Assembly: GCF_017353175.1 (NCBI RefSeq)
Contig: NZ_JAFMYW010000005.1
Coordinates: 1-64,000, forward strand
DNA length: 64,000 nt
From: Fibrella forsythiae
GTDB taxonomy: Bacteria; Bacteroidota; Bacteroidia; Cytophagales; Spirosomataceae
Reading direction: 5' to 3'
Under the pieces are notes generated by a model that worked only from the letters and a program-made list of their open reading frames with translations, had not been told where the DNA came from and did not search any database. A program made the position numbers and the translations under genes. Each line of letters begins with the position of its first letter. Position 1 is the first letter of the stretch. Positions 34,255 to 41,909 of the stretch are shown in pieces.

Positions 34255-36168
34255 ATGACTGCGCCACAACTGTTGCAAACGTATTGGGGATATTCGACTT
34301 TCCGGCCGTTGCAGGAAGACGTTGTCAATGCCTTACTCGACGGCCACGACGCGTTGGTGCTGATGCCTACGGGCGGCGGTAAGTCCGTTTGTTTTCAGGT
34401 ACCAGCCCTCGGTATGGACGGCGTCTGTATTGTGGTCACGCCGCTGATTGCCCTTATGAAAGACCAGGTGTTTCAACTGCGGCGGCGTGGCATACCGGCA
34501 GCGGCTATTCACTCGGGCATGCATTACCGGGAAATAGACACGATTCTCGACAACTGCATCTACGGAAATCTGAAATTTCTATACGTCTCGCCCGAACGGC
34601 TGCGTACCGAGATTATGATTGAACGGGCGAAGCAGATGACCGTCTGCCTGCTGGCCGTTGACGAAGCACACTGCATTTCGGCCTGGGGGCACGATTTTCG
34701 CCCCCCCTATCTGCAAATCGCTGAATTTCGGGAACACCTTTCCGGCAACGTACCTACCGTGGCGCTGACAGCGTCGGCAACGCCCGATGTGCAGCGGGAA
34801 ATTGTTGAGAAGCTGGATTTCAGAACTGGCTATAAGGTATTCCGGCAAACGTTTGCGCGGGCTAATCTATCCTACTCGGCGATGCTCGAAGAAGGCAAAG
34901 AAACCCGCCTGTTGAAGATTCTGACCAACGTACCTGGCACGGGCATCGTATATGTGCGCAGTCGCCGACAAACGCAGCAGATCGCCGAATGGCTGGTGAA
35001 ACAGGGCATCTCTGCTGATTTCTACCACGCTGGCCTCAGCACGCCCGAACGATCGCAGAAACAGGAAGACTGGATCAACAACAAAACCCGCGTCATCGTG
35101 TCGACCAATGCCTTCGGAATGGGTATCGACAAGCCCGATGTGCGCGTGGTGATTCACCTCGACCCACCCGATACCCTCGAAGCTTACTATCAGGAAGCTG
35201 GCCGGGCTGGTCGCGACGGGCAGAAGGCCTACGCCGTGTTACTGTATACCGAAGCCGACTGCGCGCGTGTACTGGTTCAAACGGAGCAACAGTACCCCTC
35301 TGTCGATCTGATCCGACGTACCTACCAGGCGCTGGCCAACTATACGAAAGTGCCCGTTGGCAGCGGTGAATTCGAGACATTCGACTTTGACCTGGCTCAG
35401 TTTACCAAGACCTATTCATTGCCGCCGCAAGACACGCATTATGCGCTAAAGCAGCTTCAACTAGCAGGCTACATCGACCTCAGCGAAGCCTATTTCCGGC
35501 CATCGCGGGTGATGATGAATATGGACAACCGCGCTATTTACGAGTTTCAGGTCATGAATCCCCGTTTCGATCCGTTCATCAAGCTGATGCTACGGATGTA
35601 CGGCGGCAAAATTTTTACCGACTTTCTGGCCATTTCCGAGGGCAACCTGTCGCGGGCGTTTATGGTGTCGGAAAACGAGATCATCCAGCTACTGACGCAG
35701 CTGGCCGAGCGGGAAGTGATCATCTATGAAAAGCAGACCGACAAGCCTCAGCTAACGTACCTGACACCCCGGCAAGACGCCCGCCAGCTCCCCTTCGATG
35801 TGCATGGTCTGGAAAAGCGTCGCGCCCATGCAATGGCCAAAGCCCAGGCATCGGTTGATTATGCCCGCCATCAGATACAATGCCGAACCCGTCTATTACA
35901 AAATTACTTTGGTGAGGAAACTGATGCAGCCTGCGGTATTTGTGATAACTGCCTGAAAGCGAAAAAGAAAGCCGGTCCCGACCCGCAGGTACGTGATCAG
36001 GTTCGTCAGTACGTAACGCTGGCCCGCGATAAAGGCGTTACGCCAAAACAACTGTCTAACTATTTCAGTCAGACCGACGAAAACGATCTCGCCCAGACCG
36101 TCCGCTTAATGCTTGCCGAAGAAGAACTCCGCTACAATGACGTGGGTAATCTGACGATGAATAAGTGA
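34255..36168 (+). CDS. recQ: ATP-dependent DNA helicase RecQ-type
   Basis: 637 aa. Superfamily 2 3'-5' helicase with motif 0 (FRPLQEDVV), Walker A TGGGKS (about 39-44), DEAHCISAWGHDFRPPY, TASATPDV, FGMGIDKPDVR and QEAGRAGRDG. The RecQ C-terminal zinc motif CGICDNC (about 559-565) and winged-helix region are present, but there is no clear HRDC domain; the tail is short (RQYVTLARDKGVTPKQLSNYF). It unwinds recombination and repair intermediates. The ATG at 34255 gives the normal RecQ start (MTAPQLLQTYWGYSTFRPLQ); an open frame continues far upstream but is opposite msrB and not real. Confidence 0.95.
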   Translation: MTAPQLLQTYWGYSTFRPLQEDVVNALLDGHDALVLMPTGGGKSVCFQVPALGMDGVCIVVTPLIALMKDQVFQLRRRGIPAAAIHSGMHYREIDTILDNCIYGNLKFLYVSPERLRTEIMIERAKQMTVCLLAVDEAHCISAWGHDFRPPYLQIAEFREHLSGNVPTVALTASATPDVQREIVEKLDFRTGYKVFRQTFARANLSYSAMLEEGKETRLLKILTNVPGTGIVYVRSRRQTQQIAEWLVKQGISADFYHAGLSTPERSQKQEDWINNKTRVIVSTNAFGMGIDKPDVRVVIHLDPPDTLEAYYQEAGRAGRDGQKAYAVLLYTEADCARVLVQTEQQYPSVDLIRRTYQALANYTKVPVGSGEFETFDFDLAQFTKTYSLPPQDTHYALKQLQLAGYIDLSEAYFRPSRVMMNMDNRAIYEFQVMNPRFDPFIKLMLRMYGGKIFTDFLAISEGNLSRAFMVSENEIIQLLTQLAEREVIIYEKQTDKPQLTYLTPRQDARQLPFDVHGLEKRRAHAMAKAQASVDYARHQIQCRTRLLQNYFGEETDAACGICDNCLKAKKKAGPDPQVRDQVRQYVTLARDKGVTPKQLSNYFSQTDENDLAQTVRLMLAEEELRYNDVGNLTMNK

Positions 36169-36210
36169 GAGTATAAGCCCCTCAACCCCTCTTCAGGGGG
36201 TTGGGTAAAC

Positions 36211-36250
36211 AAGAACGCCCTTCAGATGATGTCTGAAGGGCGTTCTTTTG
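36211..36250. terminator. Terminator between recQ and the convergent beta-barrel gene
   Basis: A perfect 16-bp stem (36211-36226 with 36232-36247) has a 5-base loop and T/A-rich ends in both directions. Confidence 0.85.
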
Positions 36251-36268
36251 AAAAACTAGACGTATTCT

Positions 36269-36880
36269 CTACCGACGGCCACCGCCAATATCGAAGCCAA
36301 CCTTGATGCCTGCATATGAGTTTTTGCTCTGCACAGTAGTACCGATCTGAGTACTACCACTGTTGTCAAATACAGCGGCATTGCTGCTTGGAATCAGGTT
36401 ATACTCAACGCCTAACACAAAATGCCCGGTTTTGAAGCCTACCCGCGCCATACCTCCGAAGACTGTTCCTGCCGAGATTGTTCCGTTAGACGACTGACCG
36501 TTCGAGCCTGACCCTACGTATGTAAAACCAGTACTACCAACGCCATAACCACCAACACCAATGCCTACAAAAGGCCGAAAGCCCGATGTAGAAAGCATAT
36601 AGTTACCTGTTAGAATAAACGAACTGGCGAATTGGGCGTTACCCGACGTTGTATTACCATTTACAATAACATTGCGGGCCATACCAGCTCCTTCAAGGCG
36701 AATACCAACGTCAATCTGGTCGCTAATGCCGTACTTTGGTTCAACGGCAAACAAAACACCGCCACCACCGCTTGGAATGGCAGCGCCGATTGATACGTTA
36801 ACTTTAAATGGTTTGAACTCCTGAGCTTGAGCTGAGACGCCCAGCAGAAGGGCGGCGCACAGTGCAAAAAACTGTTTCAT
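36269..36880 (-). CDS. Outer-membrane beta-barrel protein (small OmpA/OprF-like barrel)
   Basis: 203 aa. A signal peptide (MKQFFALCAALLLGVSAQAQ) is followed by about eight amphipathic beta strands (FKVNVSIGAAIPSGGGG, DVGIRLEGAG, FILTGNYML, FRPFVGIGVGGYGVG, ARVGFKTGHFVLGVEYNLIPSS, SYAGIKVGFDIGG), ending with the aromatic/Gly-rich final strand of outer-membrane barrels. Such small barrels are common in Bacteroidota; their roles are mostly unknown. It is divergent from the DUF3887-like gene. Confidence 0.82.
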   Translation of the reverse strand: MKQFFALCAALLLGVSAQAQEFKPFKVNVSIGAAIPSGGGGVLFAVEPKYGISDQIDVGIRLEGAGMARNVIVNGNTTSGNAQFASSFILTGNYMLSTSGFRPFVGIGVGGYGVGSTGFTYVGSGSNGQSSNGTISAGTVFGGMARVGFKTGHFVLGVEYNLIPSSNAAVFDNSGSTQIGTTVQSKNSYAGIKVGFDIGGGRR

Positions 36881-37004
36881 TGGATTGTGTTAATAAATGT
36901 GAGATAGGCCGTTTATTGTTTGAGCGACCTGCCAGAAGAACATCAATTGATGAAAAAATAGACAAATCATTCTACTTTACGGTCCAAAAATGTGCTATTG
37001 TCAT

Positions 37005-37400
37005 ATGAAACAATTTATCTTGACTGCCGCTCTGTTAACGTGTATCATCGCCACCGCCACCGCTCAAACGGCTAGTGTACCAACGGCTCCGTCACCCGAA
37101 ATGGTGAAACTCGATTCGCTCACGAAGCTGTCACAACGTTTTCTTAACGAACAAAAAGTAGACTCACTGTACGCGTTGATGGGATCGACGTTTAAAAGCC
37201 AGATTTCGCCGGAAATGATGAAGCAGGTGGCCTCGCAGGTAAGTGGCCAACTGGGTAAATGGACTGCCGCTGAACCTGTTGGTATTAAGGACGGAATCGC
37301 TAAGTACAAAGCCACCTTCACCAACGCCACCCTCGATTTTTATATCAGCCGCGACGCTGAGGGAAAGATCAGTACGTTCCTGATGAAACCGTCAGAATAA
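37005..37400 (+). CDS. Secreted DUF3887-like protein
   Basis: 131 aa. A signal peptide (MKQFILTAALLTCIIATATAQ) is followed by a small alpha/beta domain: KLSQRFLNEQKVDSLYALMGSTFKSQISPEMMKQV, then TFTNATLDFYISRDAEGKISTFLMKP. This matches DUF3887, a cystatin/NTF2-like domain found on secreted hydrolases and small envelope proteins. The start at 37005 opens the signal sequence. The next lipoprotein gene follows in the same direction. Confidence 0.72.
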   Translation: MKQFILTAALLTCIIATATAQTASVPTAPSPEMVKLDSLTKLSQRFLNEQKVDSLYALMGSTFKSQISPEMMKQVASQVSGQLGKWTAAEPVGIKDGIAKYKATFTNATLDFYISRDAEGKISTFLMKPSE

Positions 37401-37479
37401 GAAGACGTTAAGAAAAAATAACTTGCTGTTACAACGGTTACAGCCTAACTCGCGTCTATGGAATGAAGCGCATCTGATT

Positions 37480-37914
37480 ATGAAAAAAGCCTTACTGTTC
37501 AGTACCTTACTTTTCGTGTCGGCCGCTTGTAGCCGCAACAATGACGTAGCGCCCACGCTGGCAAGTGAAGTGGCAGGAACGTACCTGACCAACGGCTTTC
37601 TGGACATACTCTGTATTGCTCTCCCCGCCAATCAAATGCCTGCCGTCACGCTAACGCCCGAGACGGAAGCCGCCGTTACGCTAACGTACCTGCGCCAGTA
37701 TCCGACGGCCCAATCGCAGACGCTTACCCACCTGCAGCTTACCCGCCTTGCCGATAAAAGCATTCAGCTAACCCAGCAAGGTCAGGTTCTCGGCACCGTC
37801 CAGACCGATCGCGCTTTCAACACCAACGGCATGGAACGGCAAGCCCTCGTCTTACGCGTACAAACCAACGCCAACCCGCAAACCGCCATCACCTTCACCG
37901 GCGCGAAGGAGTAA
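37480..37914 (+). CDS. Small lipoprotein, hypothetical
   Basis: 144 aa. The start MKKALLFSTLLFVSAAC is a clear lipoprotein signal with Cys-17 as the lipid site. The rest is a small beta-rich domain (VAGTYLTNGFLDILCIALP, VTLTYLRQYPTAQSQTLTHL, VLGTVQTDRAF, ALVLRVQTNANPQTAITFTG). I do not recognise a family. It follows the DUF3887 gene by 79 bases and is followed by a strong terminator. Confidence 0.72.
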   Translation: MKKALLFSTLLFVSAACSRNNDVAPTLASEVAGTYLTNGFLDILCIALPANQMPAVTLTPETEAAVTLTYLRQYPTAQSQTLTHLQLTRLADKSIQLTQQGQVLGTVQTDRAFNTNGMERQALVLRVQTNANPQTAITFTGAKE

Positions 37915-37937
37915 CGTACAACGTACCTGTCAACAAT

Positions 37938-37973
37938 AAAAAAGGCCATTCCCGGTAAGGAATGGCCTTTTTT
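37938..37973. terminator. Terminator between the small lipoprotein and the fatty-acid oxidation gene
   Basis: A perfect stem (37938-37952 with 37959-37973) has A/T-rich flanks and a T-run on both strands, so it serves both convergent genes. Confidence 0.88.
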
Positions 37974-38022
37974 GATTTGCTGCGTAGATCCATTTAAATC
38001 CGCGTTAGCCGTGTACCCATCC

Positions 38023-40458
38023 TTAATTCCGCAGGGGCTTGCCGCCTTGCAGCAGGCTTTGAATACGTTCCAGGGTTTTCTTCTCACCGGTCAACGACAG
38101 GAAGGCTTCGCGCTCCAGGTCGAGGAGGTATTTTTCCGTTACGTTTTGTGGGCTACTCAGGTCGCCGCCGCAGATGACGTAGGCCAATTTGTCGGCAATT
38201 TTTAGGTCGTGATCTGAGATGAATCGGCCCATTTTCATAGCGGTGATACCTGCTTTGAACAGGGCGATACCCGTTTTACCCTGCACGCGAATATCATTCC
38301 GTTGCTTGGGCTGCGTGTAACCGTTCTCGGCCAGTTCAATCGCTACCTGCTTGGCTTCGGCAATCTGACGGCTGCGGTTCAACACGATCTGCGCCGAGGG
38401 CAGCAGGTAATTCATCTCGCGGGCCTCCTGCGCCGAAGTCGACACTTTCGCCGTGGCGATGTTCATGTAGGCGGCTTGCAGGATGTTCAGCTCAGGGTCG
38501 CCGGTTTGGTAGAGGTCCGAGCAGCGGGCGGCCATTTCTTTGGTGCCACCACCCGCCGGAATCAGGCCCACGCCTACTTCAACTAGGCCCATGTACGTTT
38601 CTGAATGGGCCACCACACGGTCGCAGTGGAGGTTGATCTCGCAACCACCGCCAAGCGCCAGCGAGTGAGGCGCGCCCACTACTGGAATAGATGAATAGCG
38701 CGCCCGCATCATGCTCTGCTGAAACTGCGAAATCATCAGGTTGATCTCGTCGTATTCCTGCTCCAGCGCAAACATGAACAGCGTAGCCAGGTTGGCCCCC
38801 GCCGAGAACGCCTCGGTCGATTCATTGCCGATCACCAAGCCCCGGAAATCTTTCTCGGCCAGCGAGATAGCCTTATTGAGGCCTTCAATTACCTCTGCCC
38901 CGAAGGTGTTCATCTTCGAGCGGAATTCGAGGTTGATGATGCCGTCGCCCAGGTCGTAAATGGCGGCACCGGCATTTTTCCAGATCACATTATCGCTCAG
39001 ACTCTCGAGAATGATGAACGACTCGGTGCCCGGAATGGTCTTGTACGACTTTGTGGCGATATCGTAATATTGCTTCTTGCCTTTTTCGGTTTTGTAGAAG
39101 CTGGTGGCACCGCTGGCCGCCATGTCGTAAACCCACTGCGCAGGTTTCGTGCCCAGTTTCTCCATCATATCGATACCAGCCTGCAGCCCAATGGCATCCC
39201 AGGTTTCGAACAGACCCATCTGCCAGCCGAAGCCCGCTTTGATGGCCTCATCGATCTTATATAGTTCGTCGGCTACTTCCGGAATACGATTCGTGGCGTA
39301 CTGGAAGGCATCGGAGAACGTGCGGCGGTAGAATTCACCCGCTTTGTCGGTGCCCGCCAGCAGTACTGAAAAACGCTTCCGCAGGCTTTCAATGGCTTTG
39401 GTGCTCTCAAGCGTCGCGAATTTTACTTTCTGCGACGGTTCATACTCAAACGTCTTCAGGTTCAGGGCCAGAATGACCGTCTTACCTTTCTCGTCTTTCG
39501 TCTTCTTGTAGAAACCCTGTCCGGTTTTGTCGCCGAGCCATTTGTTATCGCTCAGTTTCTGCATCACCGACGGCAGTTCAAACGCCTTGTGCGACTCGTC
39601 ATACTCCAGCTTCACCAGATTGCTCGCCACGTTGACGGTCGTATCCAGGCCTACCACGTCCGACAACCGGAACGTACCTGACTTCGGCCGACCAACCACC
39701 GGACCGGTCAGTTTGTCCACTTCCTCTACGCTGAGGCCCATCTCTTCGGCCACGCGGATGGTCTGCACCATGGCGTAGATTCCGAGCCGGTTGGCAATGA
39801 AACCGGGCGTGTCTTTGCAGAGAACCGTGGTTTTTCCCAGATACAGATCGCCGTAGCTCATCAGGAAATCCACGATGGCGGGGTCGGTGTCGGGGCCGGG
39901 AATGATCTCGAGCAAGCGCAGGTAACGCGGCGGGTTGAAGAAGTGCGTGCCGCAGAAATGCCGACGGAAATCGTCGCTACGGCCTTCGGTCAGCAGATGC
40001 ATCGGAATACCCGACGTGTTGCTGGTAATCAACGTACCTGGCTTACGGAACTGCTCAACACGCTCATACAGTGAGCGTTTGATGTCGAGCCGCTCCACGA
40101 TGACCTCGATCACCCAGTCGTAATTGGCGATGTCTTTCAGATTATCGTCGAAGTTGCCCAGTTTCACCCGGTCGGCAAACTTGGGGCTATAGAGCGACGC
40201 AGGCGTGGCTTTCAGCATCGTTTGCCAGGCATCGCCCACCATCCGGTTCCGAACGGCGGGGCTGTCGGTAGTAAGGCCTTTAGCAGCTTCGGCGGCGTTT
40301 GGTTCGCGCGGAACCATGTCGAGCAGCAGAACGTCGAGGCCGATATTGGCGAAGTGAGCCGCAATGCGCGACCCCATGATGCCCGATCCCAGCACGGCTA
40401 CACGCCGAATGCTACGGTTCTTTTGGGTTGTTTTGGGTTTTTCGAGTGTTGCTTCCAT
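38023..40458 (-). CDS. 3-hydroxyacyl-CoA dehydrogenase / enoyl-CoA hydratase fusion (FadN-like order)
   Basis: 811 aa. Unlike E. coli FadB/FadJ, the NAD-binding 3-hydroxyacyl-CoA dehydrogenase comes first (VAVLGSGIMGSRIAAHF at about 22-38; TSNTSGIPMHLL; GTHFFNPPRYLRLLEIIPG) and the enoyl-CoA hydratase/isomerase half second (VGAPHSLALGGGCEINLHCD ... GLVEVGVGLIPAGGGTKEM). This is the domain order of B. subtilis FadN (YusL). It catalyses hydration and oxidation steps of fatty-acid beta-oxidation. The partner thiolase and acyl-CoA dehydrogenase are not adjacent here, whereas in many Bacteroidota they follow. The ATG at 40458 (MEATLEKPK) is preferred. Confidence 0.9.
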   Translation of the reverse strand: MEATLEKPKTTQKNRSIRRVAVLGSGIMGSRIAAHFANIGLDVLLLDMVPREPNAAEAAKGLTTDSPAVRNRMVGDAWQTMLKATPASLYSPKFADRVKLGNFDDNLKDIANYDWVIEVIVERLDIKRSLYERVEQFRKPGTLITSNTSGIPMHLLTEGRSDDFRRHFCGTHFFNPPRYLRLLEIIPGPDTDPAIVDFLMSYGDLYLGKTTVLCKDTPGFIANRLGIYAMVQTIRVAEEMGLSVEEVDKLTGPVVGRPKSGTFRLSDVVGLDTTVNVASNLVKLEYDESHKAFELPSVMQKLSDNKWLGDKTGQGFYKKTKDEKGKTVILALNLKTFEYEPSQKVKFATLESTKAIESLRKRFSVLLAGTDKAGEFYRRTFSDAFQYATNRIPEVADELYKIDEAIKAGFGWQMGLFETWDAIGLQAGIDMMEKLGTKPAQWVYDMAASGATSFYKTEKGKKQYYDIATKSYKTIPGTESFIILESLSDNVIWKNAGAAIYDLGDGIINLEFRSKMNTFGAEVIEGLNKAISLAEKDFRGLVIGNESTEAFSAGANLATLFMFALEQEYDEINLMISQFQQSMMRARYSSIPVVGAPHSLALGGGCEINLHCDRVVAHSETYMGLVEVGVGLIPAGGGTKEMAARCSDLYQTGDPELNILQAAYMNIATAKVSTSAQEAREMNYLLPSAQIVLNRSRQIAEAKQVAIELAENGYTQPKQRNDIRVQGKTGIALFKAGITAMKMGRFISDHDLKIADKLAYVICGGDLSSPQNVTEKYLLDLEREAFLSLTGEKKTLERIQSLLQGGKPLRN

Positions 40459-40535
40459 GAGAAGGGTAAGATTGAAACGCTGACTGGCCGGTTGAAAGGT
40501 GTAGATGAATGAGTTCAATCGGCATCGTCAGCACT

Positions 40536-41126
40536 CTATAACTGGTTGCGATCTAAAAGTTTAGTGAGTTCATCAACATCGCCAAGGTCTTTGGGGCGAC
40601 CAGTAGCTTTTTTCTCCGTGATCAGATCATTCAGGTGAATGACTTTAAACGGGACATCATCAAAGGTCGCGTCGCGGGCACGAGCATAGCAGGCATCAAA
40701 ATCGGTATCAGCAAATGCTTTCAGCGAATGACCCATGTCTAGCGTAAAGCCTTGTTTACCAACCGTTACTGTTGACCAGCTAAGTAGCAAAGGGACGTTC
40801 ATCAGCAACTCGGCGCCAGCCACGTTGTTTTCGGCCAACGCCTGCACGAGGTTTGTTTTATTGGCATCATCGGCCCTGATCCACAAATCAAGGTCTTCCG
40901 TTGCCCGTATATAACCGTGGACAATATTGGCTATGCCACCAACCAGCAGATACTGCACCCCGAACCGGTTCAGGCTGCGGAAAAGACTTTGCACGTCGCT
41001 CTGCGAAATATCCATCGTCTTGGCTGGATTGACTGAGTTACCCCGGTAAAACGCGTTCGCCACCTGCATCAGACCAACGAAGCGGTCTAAAAGTGGCTGG
41101 GCGATAACGGGGTAAGTCGGTTGCAT
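40536..41126 (-). CDS. DUF6036-like nucleotidyltransferase-fold protein
   Basis: 196 aa. The core (FGVQYLLVGGIANIVHGYIRATEDLDLWI) is a minimal nucleotidyltransferase signature with GG and the DLDLW acid pair, as in DUF6036 and AbiEii-related proteins. The C-terminal KVIHLNDLITEKKATGRPKDLGDVDEL resembles the K..T.R.KD..D motif of this group. Members include abortive-infection toxins, but many stand alone with unknown role. The first ~37 residues are atypical; a start at 41015 (MDISQSD) is an alternative. It follows the MarR gene by 13 bases, suggesting co-transcription. Confidence 0.72.
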   Translation of the reverse strand: MQPTYPVIAQPLLDRFVGLMQVANAFYRGNSVNPAKTMDISQSDVQSLFRSLNRFGVQYLLVGGIANIVHGYIRATEDLDLWIRADDANKTNLVQALAENNVAGAELLMNVPLLLSWSTVTVGKQGFTLDMGHSLKAFADTDFDACYARARDATFDDVPFKVIHLNDLITEKKATGRPKDLGDVDELTKLLDRNQL

Positions 41127-41139
41127 AGAGAGGTCACGT

Positions 41140-41610
41140 TTATAAAACGTCTTCGATTGGGGTGTTGCTGGCTTTCAGCTTGGTGTTTTCTTCTTCCACA
41201 ATGAGGTTGATCTCCTTGATGACATCGAAGAAGACCACGAGCTTGTCGAGCGGTATTTTTTCGCGAACCATCTTGTTGAATTCGATCACTCCTTCGCGAG
41301 CCATTTCGCGCTTGGCTTTGCCCTCTTCGGTGAGGTAAATGCGCACAAACCGCTTATCTGACTTATCTGTTTCACGCCGGATCAGGTCGCGCTCTTCCAG
41401 CGTTTTCAACATCCTGACCAGACTGCGCGGCTCCATACCCAGCAGCGGACCGATTTTAGTAGCGGGTGTACCCTGCTCGGCATCGATGTTCAGCAGTACG
41501 TACCCAGTCGCCATCGTCAGATCGAACCGGGCCGCATAGGCATTGTACATCCGTGAGATGGCGTGCCAACCCCACTTCAGGTGAAAATCAACGGTTTTCT
41601 CTTTCTTCAT
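41140..41610 (-). CDS. MarR-family transcriptional regulator
   Basis: 156 aa. A winged-helix MarR core: TMATGYVLLNIDAEQGTPATKIGPLLGMEPRSLVRMLKTLEERDLIRRETDKSDKRFVRIYLTEEGK, with helix-turn-helix (GMEPRSLVRMLKTLEE) and wing (DKSDKRFVRIYLT). It dimerises through helical ends. A perfect 16-bp palindrome sits just upstream over the promoter -10 region, pointing to self-repression. The ligand is unknown. The nucleotidyltransferase gene follows in the same direction. Confidence 0.9.
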   Translation of the reverse strand: MKKEKTVDFHLKWGWHAISRMYNAYAARFDLTMATGYVLLNIDAEQGTPATKIGPLLGMEPRSLVRMLKTLEERDLIRRETDKSDKRFVRIYLTEEGKAKREMAREGVIEFNKMVREKIPLDKLVVFFDVIKEINLIVEEENTKLKASNTPIEDVL

Positions 41611-41667
41611 AGCGGATGTCGCCTGACCAACAGATGGTTGTTCAGTTAGACAAAACTACGAAATTTT

Positions 41668-41690
41668 CAAAAATAGTATGCATGCATACT
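41668..41690 (-). promoter_or_regulatory. Autoregulatory operator and promoter of the MarR gene
   Basis: AGTATGCATGCATACT (41675-41690) is a perfect 16-bp palindrome of MarR-operator type. It overlaps by one base the minus-strand TATTTTTG (41675-41668), a Bacteroidota -7 element. The palindrome fills the -33/-7 spacer, so a bound dimer would block RNA polymerase. No TTG lies at the ideal -33 position. Confidence 0.65.
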
Positions 41691-41706
41691 GATTTTGGCT
41701 AAATGA

Positions 41707-41750
41707 AAAGAGGGCCATAGAACTGACGAATCAGCTCTTTGGCCCTCTTT
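41707..41750. terminator. Terminator downstream of the small lipoprotein and arginine decarboxylase
   Basis: A perfect 11-bp stem (41707-41717 with 41740-41750), with a small inner stem, ends AAAG/CTTT. It lies just after the 42-codon lipoprotein gene, on whose strand the leftward-facing end reads T-rich. Confidence 0.6.
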
Positions 41751-41767
41751 CCTAGCTATGTAACCGC

Positions 41768-41896
41768 TTACGCCGCCCGTGTTACGGCGGGCTTGACTTG
41801 CTTAGTGCTTCCGTAAGCCGGGCAAACGCCTTTACGAGCGCAGGCTCCCATCGACAGCAGCAGAACAGCACTCGCCAACATCACTACCTTTTTCAT
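41768..41896 (-). CDS. 42-aa lipoprotein behind arginine decarboxylase
   Basis: Too short for ordinary gene finding. Reading leftward from the ATG at 41896 gives MKKVVMLASAVLLLSMGAC, then ARKGVCPAYGSTKQ and a Lys/Arg tail ending RAA, then TAA. The first 19 residues are a textbook lipoprotein signal (SMGAC). The mature part is only about 24 residues, with a second Cys. It starts 13 bases past the arginine decarboxylase stop and precedes a terminator, so it is probably the operon's last gene. I recognise no family. Confidence 0.7.
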   Translation of the reverse strand: MKKVVMLASAVLLLSMGACARKGVCPAYGSTKQVKPAVTRAA

Positions 41897-41909
41897 GATT
41901 TTGATTTGG

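Noticed and set aside
37983-38025. Second copy of the 44.6-kb inverted repeat
   Set aside because: Only short words (TTAAATCC, CCGTGTACCC) match and the arms are missing, so it is noted only as a possible relic.
40536-41610. AbiEi/AbiEii-type abortive infection toxin-antitoxin pair
   Set aside because: The upstream gene is a plain MarR regulator with a clear operator, not an AbiEi antitoxin, so a phage-defence call is not supported.
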